A DNA stretch of 44,115 bases from Flavobacteriaceae bacterium (GCA_022424955.1 JAKMGK010000060.1:1-44115), one strand, 5' to 3'. Counted from the stretch's first letter, positions 35,344 through 43,472 are shown. Translations and numbers: made by a program. Notes: generated by a model from the letters alone, not told the origin.

Positions 35344-36138
35344 ATGAAAAACATCTTAGTTCCTTTAGGGGTTTCTGAAAATGCAGAAAGCACCCTAACC
35401 TATGCGATTGAATTAGCTGGTGTGACCAATTCGACCTTGTACGTAATGGATTCTTTTAACCCTAGTTTCCACAATGCACATTTGCTTAATGCAAAGCAGG
35501 CTGTAAAAAACAACAATGCCAAAAGAATAAAAGAATTAGTTCATAAGATTGACAATAAGAATATTGATATTCAGATAGTTCGATATGAAGGAGATGTTTT
35601 AAGTGCGATTGCTTCTTTAGACCAAAAAGTAAGGCTAGATTTAATTCTTTCTGGTCCAATGCCTAATGCAGATAACGAGGCAGTATTTTTAGGTCCAACG
35701 GCAGGGAAATTAGTCAAGAAGACAGATATTCCTGTATTGATTGTACCAGAAGGTTTTGCTTTTGCTATACCAAAGAAAGCATTATTTGCTTTTAAAAGAG
35801 GAAGGGTTAAAGGTGATCGCTCTTTAGCCCCTATTCATTTTTTCCAAAAAAAATTCGCCACAGAAATGAATCTTCTTCTTGTAAAAGTCCCTGGGCAAGA
35901 GCGAAAGGATCGACAAATTGACCATGAAATAGTAGAACTGTCTAATACCATGATATCAACAGAGAACGGGACGGTTTATCAAGGAGTTTTAGAACACTTT
36001 AGAACGGTAGAACCTGACTTATTAACGGTATTTGCTCGCAAGCGCGGCTTTTTTGCTAAGCTGATTGAAACGGATGTTGTATTGAAGAAAGACTTTTATA
36101 CCAAAACACTCCTATTGGTCCTTAAAAACCGCAAATAG
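35344..36138 (+). CDS. Universal stress protein (UspA family), two-domain
   Basis: This cytoplasmic protein has 264 residues. The N-terminal Usp domain starts MKNILVPLGVSENAESTLTYAIELA and ends with LGPTAGKLVKKTDIPVLIVP, the usual C-terminal motif of one Usp unit. The second half is more divergent but ends in a similar pattern (DFYTKTLLLVLKNRK), suggesting a degenerate second Usp unit. A clear ATP-binding GxxGx9GS motif is not seen. The start at 35344 follows a candidate promoter box. The lpxR-like gene begins immediately after the stop. Confidence 0.82.
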   Translation: MKNILVPLGVSENAESTLTYAIELAGVTNSTLYVMDSFNPSFHNAHLLNAKQAVKNNNAKRIKELVHKIDNKNIDIQIVRYEGDVLSAIASLDQKVRLDLILSGPMPNADNEAVFLGPTAGKLVKKTDIPVLIVPEGFAFAIPKKALFAFKRGRVKGDRSLAPIHFFQKKFATEMNLLLVKVPGQERKDRQIDHEIVELSNTMISTENGTVYQGVLEHFRTVEPDLLTVFARKRGFFAKLIETDVVLKKDFYTKTLLLVLKNRK

Positions 36139-37035
36139 TTGAAGAAGCTTCTTCTTTTAGTGGTTTTTTTGTGGGGCACAACTCCCCTCTTGGCGCAAAG
36201 CCGTTATTTCAATTTAAATGTAGATAACGACCTCTTTTTTGTCACCGATTATTTTTACTCTAGTGGGATCTTTTTACAGTACGGAAAAGAAATTCTTACA
36301 GAAGAGAACGACAGTTTAAGAAAGTTTAGATTGTTTGAATTAGGGCAAGAAATTTACACTCCTTCAGACCGTTATACTATTGACCCACAAGAATATGATT
36401 ACCCCTATGGGGGCTGGACTTATTTAAAGATTAGTCAGCAAAAGGAGATCACAACAAATAAACAGTTTGAAGTGGGTCTACAACTTGGGGTAACGGGAGA
36501 TTGGTCGCTAGCTAGATGGATGCAAAACACCTATCATACCAATGTTTTAGGACTACCAGAAAACGCCTGGGTGGATCAAGTTCCAGCGGCCATTCACTTC
36601 AATATATTTGGACAGTATTTTTATCAAAAGCAAGTGGGGAAATACCTGCTTTATATTAGTCAAAGCTATGGTAGTCTAGGGACACAACACACCCATTTAG
36701 GGAGTAGAATGGGACTCAATATTGGCAATGGAAATGTTTTTGGCCTGGGCGCAAATACACTCTACAATCAACGAGACGGAGATGCAATGTATATAGGGTT
36801 AAACAGCAGTTATGTTTTCCATGATTATATGATTGAAGGTAGTTTATGGAATGACAATGCCCCTTTTATCGCAGACAATATTCCTTTTAGATTTGAGATC
36901 GAAGTGGGTTTTGCACTGCAAAGTAATCGATGGAAATTTTTATTTCTCTACAAGAATCGATCTCGCGATAACACATTACAACCTAAAGAATCTCATCATT
37001 TAATGAATATAACTTTGAGTCGTTTTTTTGATTAA
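36139..37035 (+). CDS. lpxR: LpxR-family lipid A deacylase (DUF2219)
   Basis: This is an outer-membrane beta-barrel protein of 298 residues with a signal peptide ending PLLAQ. The conserved LpxR features are visible: NVDNDLFFVTDYFYSSG near the start (Asn-Asp pair and Ser), YPYGGWTYL, and LGVTGDWSLARWMQNTYH. In Salmonella LpxR removes the 3'-acyloxyacyl group from lipid A. The start is TTG at 36139, directly after the universal stress gene stop, with no better start. It ends in Phe-Asp rather than the more usual terminal Phe of outer-membrane barrels. Confidence 0.82.
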   Translation: MKKLLLLVVFLWGTTPLLAQSRYFNLNVDNDLFFVTDYFYSSGIFLQYGKEILTEENDSLRKFRLFELGQEIYTPSDRYTIDPQEYDYPYGGWTYLKISQQKEITTNKQFEVGLQLGVTGDWSLARWMQNTYHTNVLGLPENAWVDQVPAAIHFNIFGQYFYQKQVGKYLLYISQSYGSLGTQHTHLGSRMGLNIGNGNVFGLGANTLYNQRDGDAMYIGLNSSYVFHDYMIEGSLWNDNAPFIADNIPFRFEIEVGFALQSNRWKFLFLYKNRSRDNTLQPKESHHLMNITLSRFFD

Positions 37036-37078
37036 TGCGGCTAAGAATGTATTTTGCATTTGATTTTAAATATTTAAA

Positions 37079-37807
37079 ATGAAAAAAATAATTTTCTCTC
37101 TATCTGTAGCATTTTTGATGTCTTCTTGTATTGTGATCAAGGTATATGATACCCCAAAAAGCGAGGAAGAACAACCCAAGCTAACTGCAACTAAACGCAT
37201 GATGCTTCCTTCAGATCGACATATCCCTCTGCCAAATGGGGAGCAAGAAATCTTGTTTTTTGGAGAAGGTTTTCCACCAAGCCCAGAAGTATTTCATGTT
37301 GAAATAGAAGACAGCTTAGTGGGAGAAATGGTTGGAGACAGCATTAATCATAAAGGGATTTTTATTTTCAAGATGGATCAAGCAGACAGCTTGCCCAATG
37401 GAATGAAATTTAAATGGAAATCAAAAGCACCGACGCACCACAGCATGCCTCATAAAATGATGAAAGCATGCTGTATGATGTCTCCAGAAGACTGTGCTAA
37501 AAAAGACAGTATTTGTGTGCCCATGACTGGCGAAGCCAAAGGAGAAAAAAGTATTCAGATTATCAAGATCGATAAAAAAGAGGCAAACGATAAGAACACC
37601 TTTGTGATCAAAACCAAAGGAGGAGAGGATAAAAAGGCTCCTTTAATTATCATAGATGGGGAAGAAAAAGCAGCCGGCTTTGACCTGCAAGCGATCTCTC
37701 CAGATCAAATTGAGCGCATTGATGTTTTAAAAGACGAAGCTGCTTTTAAAATGGTAGGTGAGAAAGGTGCAAATGGCGTTATTCTTATCACGATGAAGAA
37801 GGAGTAG
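37079..37807 (+). CDS. Lipoprotein with a C-terminal TonB-receptor plug-like motif
   Basis: This lipoprotein has 242 residues with lipobox LMSSC (C17). The middle is rich in Met, His and Cys (HHSMPHKMMKACCMMSPEDC), which could bind metal. The C-terminus reads PLIIIDGEEKA then ISPDQIERIDVLKDEAA and GANGVILITMKK. This closely follows the plug-domain signature of SusC-type TonB receptors (PLIVIDG ... IESIEVLKD ... GANGVILITTK), but here without a beta-barrel. The function is unknown; an adaptor or decoy for a receptor is speculation. Its end overlaps a convergent pseudogene by 20 bases. Confidence 0.7.
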   Translation: MKKIIFSLSVAFLMSSCIVIKVYDTPKSEEEQPKLTATKRMMLPSDRHIPLPNGEQEILFFGEGFPPSPEVFHVEIEDSLVGEMVGDSINHKGIFIFKMDQADSLPNGMKFKWKSKAPTHHSMPHKMMKACCMMSPEDCAKKDSICVPMTGEAKGEKSIQIIKIDKKEANDKNTFVIKTKGGEDKKAPLIIIDGEEKAAGFDLQAISPDQIERIDVLKDEAAFKMVGEKGANGVILITMKKE

Positions 37808-38248
37808 GGTTCTCCCAATAATAGAAATTGTGTTCCTGGTCAAGGGCAAATCCCATTTTAGGGTAAAGGGCATTTCCAGGAACATTGCTCTTTTCGGTCT
37901 CAAGACTAATTCCGTTCGCTTTAGTGATTTTGCAGTGCTCTTGCGCGGCTCTAATCAAACCTTTACTAATTTGTTTGCCTCGATGCTCTTTAGCGACAAA
38001 CAAATCGTTTAACAGCCAGATGGGCATCATATTAGTCGAAGAAAATAAGGGATATCTGGGTAAATCCCACAAGTTTTTCTTCCAGTAAGGCTACAAAAAT
38101 TATCGATTCTTTCTGTTGCATTCTTTCGCTTAAAAAGTGTTTTGCACCGTCTAAATTGCTTTCTTTTTTATAAAATATGCTTATAGGCGTCAAATAGGTG
38201 TACGAGTTCGTTGAGGTGGCCCTGGTGGGCCCGTTTAATCTGGATCAT
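37788..38248 (-). pseudogene. GNAT acetyltransferase gene with two frameshifts
   Basis: Starting at the ATG at 38248, the frame reads MIQIKRAHQGHLNELVHLFD then stops just after YKHIL. Shifting frame near 38170 continues as YKKESNLDGAKHFLSER and VALLEEKLVGFTQI. Shifting again near 38053 continues as YPLFSSTNMMPIWLLNDLFVAKEHRGKQISKGL to the end. Joined, these give a colinear GNAT of about 150 residues with the acetyl-CoA-binding RGKQISKGLI segment. The second lesion looks like loss of one TA unit at GATATC. The start overlaps the stop of the outer-membrane protein gene (ATGA), so it was once translationally coupled to it. Confidence 0.8.
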
Positions 38249-38898
38249 TTTTTGGGTTGATTAGGGTTTAATAGGGTATAGGCAACACCTATGGAAAAGC
38301 CTTTAAAATTTTGACTTAGTCTGTCTATAGGATTGCTACTTGTTTTTTGAAAATGAAAGCCTAAAGAGGCCGAAAACTTTCGATAGACCCTATAGTGTGC
38401 ACTGGCCATTACCCCAATACTATTGATAAAACTTCGACTGGGATAAGGAAGAGGTTCTGTCGCTGGAGGAGGTTGCCCAGTTGCCGAAAGAAAGAACTGA
38501 TAACTTCCTCCTAAAGACAAGCGCAGTCGCTTGACGGGGCATATGCTTAACAACAAGGGTAGGCGTAAAAAATTCAAATGATCCACACTATTATCGCTTT
38601 CATAAGCGTACTGGTATTTTATACGATGAAAGTCTACTCCGCTAGTTAATCCAAAGGATTTGGTCATGCGGTAGTGCACCCTTCCACCCAGATTTAACTG
38701 AAGTTTTCCCTTGCTTTCTCGGTTAGAAGGTTTTGACAAATGTGGCTGCAAGAAAACGTCAAAATTCCATTTGCGGTAATATTCTAAATCATAAGAGGCT
38801 TTGCTGTATTGCTGAATTAGCAGTCCAGGTCCTTGCGCAACGCTAGACCATAAACTCCCAAAGCATAAAAGGAATAATAAGCAAAGGTACCGCATCAT
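38245..38898 (-). CDS. Outer-membrane beta-barrel family protein, unknown function
   Basis: This exported protein has 217 residues with a signal peptide ending WSSVAQG. Alternating hydrophobic strands (LQLNLGGRVHYRMT, LRLSLGGSYQFFLS, FSIGVAYTLLN) indicate a small barrel of about eight strands. No specific family can be named. It lies last before the damaged GNAT in a minus-strand group that begins with the acyl-CoA dehydrogenase. Confidence 0.65.
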   Translation of the reverse strand: MMRYLCLLFLLCFGSLWSSVAQGPGLLIQQYSKASYDLEYYRKWNFDVFLQPHLSKPSNRESKGKLQLNLGGRVHYRMTKSFGLTSGVDFHRIKYQYAYESDNSVDHLNFLRLPLLLSICPVKRLRLSLGGSYQFFLSATGQPPPATEPLPYPSRSFINSIGVMASAHYRVYRKFSASLGFHFQKTSSNPIDRLSQNFKGFSIGVAYTLLNPNQPKK

Positions 38899-38952
38899 AT
38901 CGTTTGGTTTTAGTTAAAGATACACAAAGCCAAAGGATCTACTTTTTGCTTT

Positions 38953-39153
38953 TTAAAAGCGAAATATTTTCTTTAAGCCATAAAGTAACCAAAAGAAAAA
39001 TACGATCCACCAGAGGATAAAAAACCAATCATTTTTAGTGGTGCCGTTCCATTCAAGGGCCTCAAACACCACTGCCTCCATCAAGAGGTTAAAAAGGGAC
39101 CAAAGCAGAACGCCTAAAAGCCATTTGATGAGCCAGTTTCTACTTTGATTCAT
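38953..39153 (-). CDS. Small two-helix membrane protein
   Basis: This 66-residue protein has two hydrophobic segments (LIKWLLGVLLWSLFNLLMEAVV and WFFILWWIVFFFWLLYGL) and a basic end (KKIFRF). I do not recognise the family. It begins eight bases after the acyl-CoA dehydrogenase stop, so it is probably co-transcribed with it. Confidence 0.6.
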   Translation of the reverse strand: MNQSRNWLIKWLLGVLLWSLFNLLMEAVVFEALEWNGTTKNDWFFILWWIVFFFWLLYGLKKIFRF

Positions 39154-39161
39154 TTTAAGTG

Positions 39162-40976
39162 CTATACGATATATTCTTTTTCCTTTTTAATGGTCACGGT
39201 AGAAGGATGCATCAAAATTTCTGCTTGACTTATTGTTTTAGGCATCTCATAAGCAAAGAAATACTCTAGGGTTTCCAGTTTACTTTCATAAAATTCGTCG
39301 CTGTAATTTCCATTGCCGTTGATCAAGGTTTGTTTTGCATTAACTCCTATGTCTAACCAAGTCCAGCCAATGATGACTAAGCTAAAGAACTCCATAAAAA
39401 TGGTGGCATCGGCTAGAAAACGTTCGTAGTCTCCTTTCATGGCAAAAGGCATGAGTTCCCCCAGAATCTTTTGGGTCAATTGGAGTTTATCGCCTAATAC
39501 TTTGGCATAGCCTTTTAAGGCATCAATTTGTCCTGCCGCTTGAATGGTTTCCATCATTTCTGCCATAAGGAGTTGTGCTCCCTCGCCGTTACCCATGGTT
39601 AATTTTCTCCCTAATAAATCTTGGGATTGAATTCCAGTGGTTCCTTCATAAATAGCAGAGATGCGGATATCACGGTAATATTGTTGCAAGATAAAGTCTG
39701 AACAAAATCCATAACCCCCCAGGATTTGAAGGCCGTTGTTTACGGCATAACTTCCTGCTTCAGAAGGATAAGTTTTCACGACCGGAATAATCATCTCGAG
39801 CAGGGTATTGTATTTTTTCTTCTCTTCTGGAGAGCTGGCAGTGTTTTCTAGATCATAGTATTTTGACGCAAGCATCACTAAACTCATTGATCCTTCTACC
39901 ACGGCTTTTTGCAAGAGAAGCATTCTGCGTACATCAGGGTGTTCAACGATTAAAGCTTGCTTTTCATTGATATCCTTTGTTCCATCGCTGGTTAGTTTTC
40001 TTCCTTGAGGACGTTCGTTAGCATATTGCAAAGAGGCTTGGTAGGCTGCAGATGCGATGGCCGATGCGCCACGTCCAACGCCAATTCTTGCAGCGTTCAT
40101 CATTAAGAACATATAACTCAAGCCTTTGTTTGCTTCTCCTACTAAATAGCCTTCACAGTCTCCTGCGTCGCCAAAGCCAAGGTGGGTGGTACAGTAACCG
40201 CGTTGCCCCATTTTTTGAAAATCTGCGACAGTGGTAACATCGTTAGGAACAAGACCGCCTTTTCCGTCGGGACGATTTTTAGGAACAATAAAAAGCGAGA
40301 TCCCTTTGGTTCCCTTTGGCGCTCCCTCGATTCGAGCTAAAAGGAGATGAACAATGTTTTCAGAAAATTGATTGTCCCCTCCAGAGATAAAGATTTTTTG
40401 TCCGCTAATGTGATAGTGACCGTTTTCTGTGGGTGTAGCTTTGGTCACAATATCAGATAAAGAACTCCCTGCTTGTGGTTCTGTCAAGCACATGGTGCCG
40501 CCCCAGCGTCCCGAAAGCATGTGAGGAACATAAGTGTCTTTTAAGGCTTGACTGGCAAAATGAATGATTAATTCTGCCGCCCCTTGTGTTAGTCCAGCAT
40601 ATCCAGGCAGGTGATTGTTTGCAGCATCGAGGATGTAGTTAGAAGCTGTTTGTGCTAATAAGGGAATTTGCATTCCGCCATCTTCATAGTCAAAAGGACC
40701 AGAAATCACTCCAAGATCTCCCCCTTCTTCCATCATTTTTTTTACTTGGTCGTGGACAAAAACTTTCCCGTCTTTATGGTAAGCGGGTTTTTCGTCCATT
40801 TCTTTGATGTATGGGAATAGCTCTTTATCTGCAAAGCTTTTTGTAGCATCAATAAAGAGATCTAAAGATTCCTTATCATGATCTTGAAAACGTTCGCGGG
40901 TGAGCAATTCTTCTAAGTTGTGTACATCATAAAGCATGTACTTGAGCGTGTCTATATCGACGTATTTATCGGCCAT
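39162..40976 (-). CDS. Acyl-CoA dehydrogenase (long, about 600-residue type)
   Basis: This flavoenzyme has 604 residues and would introduce the alpha-beta double bond in acyl-CoA during beta-oxidation. MCLTEPQAGSSLSDIVTKA and KIFISGGDNQFSENIVHLL are the FAD and substrate loops. IYEGTTGIQSQDLLGRKL contains the catalytic Glu position. The N-terminal and C-terminal extensions are those of the longer FadE-like group found in Bacteroidota. Chain-length preference is not readable. It is followed closely by the small membrane protein gene, and a candidate promoter lies upstream. Confidence 0.92.
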   Translation of the reverse strand: MADKYVDIDTLKYMLYDVHNLEELLTRERFQDHDKESLDLFIDATKSFADKELFPYIKEMDEKPAYHKDGKVFVHDQVKKMMEEGGDLGVISGPFDYEDGGMQIPLLAQTASNYILDAANNHLPGYAGLTQGAAELIIHFASQALKDTYVPHMLSGRWGGTMCLTEPQAGSSLSDIVTKATPTENGHYHISGQKIFISGGDNQFSENIVHLLLARIEGAPKGTKGISLFIVPKNRPDGKGGLVPNDVTTVADFQKMGQRGYCTTHLGFGDAGDCEGYLVGEANKGLSYMFLMMNAARIGVGRGASAIASAAYQASLQYANERPQGRKLTSDGTKDINEKQALIVEHPDVRRMLLLQKAVVEGSMSLVMLASKYYDLENTASSPEEKKKYNTLLEMIIPVVKTYPSEAGSYAVNNGLQILGGYGFCSDFILQQYYRDIRISAIYEGTTGIQSQDLLGRKLTMGNGEGAQLLMAEMMETIQAAGQIDALKGYAKVLGDKLQLTQKILGELMPFAMKGDYERFLADATIFMEFFSLVIIGWTWLDIGVNAKQTLINGNGNYSDEFYESKLETLEYFFAYEMPKTISQAEILMHPSTVTIKKEKEYIV

Positions 40977-41028
40977 AACAGTAATTTTTTAGTAGTTTTT
41001 CGTCATCAATCCTCTTCATGGAAGAAGT

Positions 41029-41036
41029 CAAATATA
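41029..41036 (-). promoter_or_regulatory. Candidate -7 box of the acyl-CoA dehydrogenase operon
   Basis: On the minus strand this reads TATATTTG, matching TAnnTTTG, 52 bases before the ATG at 40976. No clear -33 element is visible. Confidence 0.45.
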
Positions 41037-41113
41037 CATATTTCTTGAAGAGAAAAAGAAGTTTTGCTTACTTAAGCGACTAAGGGTCAAAAAGAAAGCC
41101 CAAAAACAGCTAT

Positions 41114-42178
41114 CTAAGAGCGGTAAATAACGGCATTACAGTGCATTCCTGCCCCTACAGAAGCAAAGACATAGGTTTGCCCTTTTTTGAGCGGGAAACC
41201 GTCTATTTCTTTCTTTTGGACTAAATCATAAAGGGTGGGAATTGTCGCGACTGAAGTATTGCCTAGAAACGAAATGCTGCTTGGGATTTTATGTTCATAG
41301 GCTACATCTGTGATTTCAAAAACCTTCATTAAATTCCCTGCAATGGCTTTAAGCATTTTTGCATTGGCCTGATGAAAGAAAAAGTAATCGACCTCATTAA
41401 GTGTCATACCAATTTTATCCATGGCCTTTTTGATTACTAGTGGTAATTGAGCCGTGGCATATTTATAGACCTTGTTGCCCTGCATTTTAAAAAAGAGATT
41501 GCCCTCTTTTTCTTGGTTTAAAGAGCGGTCGAGTATGATGCTGTCTAAATCTTCTTGGGCATGTGAAAAGGTTGCATGAGAAAGGACACCTTCGGTCAAA
41601 TCATCTGAAGAAATAACTGTTGCGCCACATCCATCTGCCATTAACATAGAATCCACGTCGTGGGGATCGAGAAAACGAGAGGCTACTTCAACTCCGGCCA
41701 CAAGGACGTGTTTGACTTCGCCTAGTTGAATCATTCTATGGGCTTGAATAAAGCCTTCTACCCAGCCAGGACAACCAAAAAGGATATCATAAGAAGGGCA
41801 GTCTTTGTTGATGATTTCTAGTTGATTTTTTAAGAGCGCAGCGACATTGGGGACAGGGTGGAAGCAGGAGCCTAAATTGGCTCGAACATTTGCCGTGTTA
41901 TGGGCGATAATAATCCCATCTAAATCATTTGGATGGAGCCCCGCATTTGCTATGGCCTTTCGCGAAGCATCTTCTAGAAGTTCAATGGATTCTTCGTCTT
42001 CTCCAATAAAGCGGCGTTCGGTTATTCCAGAAATGTCTTCTAATTTTTGAATGATCTCTTTGGGGTCTTTAGGATTCTTCTCTCCTTTTTTGGTGTAAAA
42101 ATCATTTTGTAGAAAATAATCGTTTTTGATGATACGCTTTGGCATGGCGCTTCCTGATCCTGAAATACTGCTCCCCAT
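41114..42178 (-). CDS. 3-oxoacyl-ACP synthase III (KAS III/FabH-like) family protein
   Basis: This thiolase-fold condensing enzyme has 354 residues. The active-site Cys lies in DILFGCPGWVEGFIQAH, the His in DYFFFHQANAKML, and the Asn in LGNTSVATIPTL; GITERRFIGEDEES matches the FabH N-terminal motif. KAS III enzymes condense acyl-CoA with malonyl-ACP, but this diverged member may act in another lipid or secondary pathway. The ATG at 42178 is chosen. An ATG at 42220 would translate the GC-rich hairpin at 42193-42210 as WRGRPLP, which is not family-like. Confidence 0.85.
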   Translation of the reverse strand: MGSSISGSGSAMPKRIIKNDYFLQNDFYTKKGEKNPKDPKEIIQKLEDISGITERRFIGEDEESIELLEDASRKAIANAGLHPNDLDGIIIAHNTANVRANLGSCFHPVPNVAALLKNQLEIINKDCPSYDILFGCPGWVEGFIQAHRMIQLGEVKHVLVAGVEVASRFLDPHDVDSMLMADGCGATVISSDDLTEGVLSHATFSHAQEDLDSIILDRSLNQEKEGNLFFKMQGNKVYKYATAQLPLVIKKAMDKIGMTLNEVDYFFFHQANAKMLKAIAGNLMKVFEITDVAYEHKIPSSISFLGNTSVATIPTLYDLVQKKEIDGFPLKKGQTYVFASVGAGMHCNAVIYRS

Positions 42179-42192
42179 AATAGTGTTTTGTG

Positions 42193-42210
42193 GGAGGGGT
42201 CTACCCCTCC
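42193..42210 (-). promoter_or_regulatory. GC-rich hairpin just upstream of the KAS III-like start
   Basis: GGAGGGGT (42193-42200) and ACCCCTCC (42203-42210) are perfect complements around two bases, an 8-bp stem standing out in AT-rich surroundings. It lies 15 bases before the ATG at 42178 and would sit in the 5' leader. It has no T-run. It could affect translation or be a chance remnant. Confidence 0.5.
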
Positions 42211-42220
42211 ACTTATGCAA

Positions 42221-42637
42221 AGGGGTGAAGGTAGGAATTATGTTTTACTTATGGAAAGAAATCAGAGAAGGCAATCTTTATTAGAGTAAAATATCTTCTT
42301 AAAAAATCGTTCTAACTTGAGATTTTTTTAATTTGATATACCGATAATTTAGTTAAGTTTTCTTAGTGGTCTTATCACAAATTAAAGCTCCAAAATTCTC
42401 CCATTATTATTGACTCATAAACAAGAGTGGGGTTTTTAATGAATGTTTTCTGTAGTGGTTTAGAGATGTAAAATAGTGAATAACCCAACCGCTGTTGGCT
42501 TCAAATATTTTTGCAGGCTTGCCCACAAATGAAATCAACCAGAAACCGCTGCTATGATTGGCCTAAGGCACAATTCACGATGGAGTAAAATGGGGTGCTT
42601 TGTAGGGGCATAAAGGGGGATAGAGGGGTGTAAAGAA
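42221..42637. other. Gene-free interval before the exported-protein cassettes
   Basis: About 420 bases carry no credible gene in either direction; all frames hold frequent stops and no domain is recognisable. The left part is very AT-rich and the right part contains the G-run cluster listed separately. It marks the border between core genes and the cassette-like region. Confidence 0.6.
42592..42628 (+). other. Potential G-quadruplex-forming sequence
   Basis: Four G-runs of at least four bases lie at 42592-42595, 42605-42608, 42615-42619 and 42625-42628, with loops of nine, six and five bases. This is a strong intramolecular quadruplex pattern on the plus strand, unusual in AT-rich DNA. It ends nine bases before the -33 element of the next gene. 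Confidence 0.6.
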
Positions 42638-42667
42638 TTGTTATGTTATTCATTCTCTGTATATTGT
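42638..42667 (+). promoter_or_regulatory. Promoter of exported-protein cassette A
   Basis: TTG (42638-42640), a 19-base spacer and TATATTGT (42660-42667) resemble the Bacteroidota promoter. The -7 box begins exactly 36 bases before the ATG, as it does in cassettes B and C. Confidence 0.55.
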
Positions 42668-42675
42668 AGGTAATG

Positions 42676-42698
42676 TTAACCATAAATCAATTAAAATG
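42676..42698 (+). repeat. Conserved cassette leader, copy A
   Basis: These 23 bases, from TTAACCATAAATC to the ATG, are identical to 43450-43472 before the next gene and continue at 44104-44115. The repeat covers the 5' leader, including the start codon, but not the coding sequence. Confidence 0.85.
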
Positions 42699-43382
42699 AG
42701 AAAACTAATTTTATTAGTAACATTAATTTGTAGTGTTACTCTATCAGCACAAACAATGGCTTTTACTGCAATAGAGGTGAAAGTTAAGCCCTACACTCAA
42801 GACAATATTGCTGAAGCTTTTGACAAGGTATTTGAAGATGTAAAAATGAATCAAGGAGGAGTTGTATTAGAAAGGTTTTGGAATGGACGAACTAAGGGTA
42901 TGACACACAGAATTGTGTTTATGAGAACTTTAGGTGTAGATCTTGTTGACGAAGGTTCAATTAGTCCAGATAAAAATGAAGCTTTTTGGGCAAAAATGAA
43001 TAATTATATAGATGAATGGGGGTCAAGTTATTCGGGCAGAATACTAAGCTGGCAAGAAGGAGACACTGAAAAAAATCCAACAGTGCATATTTGGGATATC
43101 AAAGCTCAAGATCAAAATCAGTTTAAAAAAGGTCATGATAACATTGTTAAATCATTTAAAAAAGATTTTGAAGGAAGAGTGGTAGGATTCGGAACCTATG
43201 ACATAGGAAGACCAAATGGAGCAACACACTGGGTTGTAGTAACTGGAAAGGATAGAAATGATCATCTAATGCTTTACGACAAACTTGAAAAGTCTAGTAA
43301 ATTTACACAACTAATCAAAGAAAGGGGCGCAGCAGAAGACGTTAGAGATTATGAAGTAGAAATCTTGAGAAGAAAACAATAA
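42696..43382 (+). CDS. Secreted protein with two similar ferredoxin-like repeats, unknown function
   Basis: This exported protein has 228 residues, with a signal peptide ending VTLSAQ and no lipobox. Two segments about 107 residues apart share the pattern I-x-V/I-K ... G-[MA]-T-H-[RW]-[IV]-V (GMTHRIV at 68-74, GATHWVV at 175-181). This suggests a duplicated alpha/beta ferredoxin-like unit, reminiscent of dimeric alpha-beta barrel proteins. I cannot name the family. Of 13 Arg codons, 12 are AGA or AGG, unlike the CGT/CGC-rich ATP synthase genes, hinting at transfer. It is a single-gene unit with its own promoter, leader and terminator. Confidence 0.75.
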   Translation: MRKLILLVTLICSVTLSAQTMAFTAIEVKVKPYTQDNIAEAFDKVFEDVKMNQGGVVLERFWNGRTKGMTHRIVFMRTLGVDLVDEGSISPDKNEAFWAKMNNYIDEWGSSYSGRILSWQEGDTEKNPTVHIWDIKAQDQNQFKKGHDNIVKSFKKDFEGRVVGFGTYDIGRPNGATHWVVVTGKDRNDHLMLYDKLEKSSKFTQLIKERGAAEDVRDYEVEILRRKQ

Positions 43383-43393
43383 TTTTTTATTTC

Positions 43394-43414
43394 CCTCCCA
43401 TTCAGAGGTTTTTT
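43394..43414 (+). terminator. Terminator of cassette A
   Basis: CCTC (43394-43397) and GAGG (43405-43408) flank CCATTCA and are followed by six T. The stem is short, but the same module recurs after the next gene with one more base pair. Confidence 0.6.
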
Positions 43415-43433
43415 CTTATACTCACATCCTCTG

Positions 43434-43441
43434 TATTTTAG
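43434..43441 (+). promoter_or_regulatory. Candidate -7 box of cassette B
   Basis: TATTTTAG begins 36 bases before the ATG at 43470, the same distance as in cassettes A and C. The -33 position is T-rich and weak. Confidence 0.45.
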
Positions 43442-43449
43442 AAGTATTA

Positions 43450-43472
43450 TTAACCATAAATCAATTAAAATG
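43450..43472 (+). repeat. Conserved cassette leader, copy B
   Basis: Identical over 23 bases to 42676-42698, ending in the ATG of the next gene. Upstream, CTCTGTAT is also shared with copy A. Confidence 0.85.
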
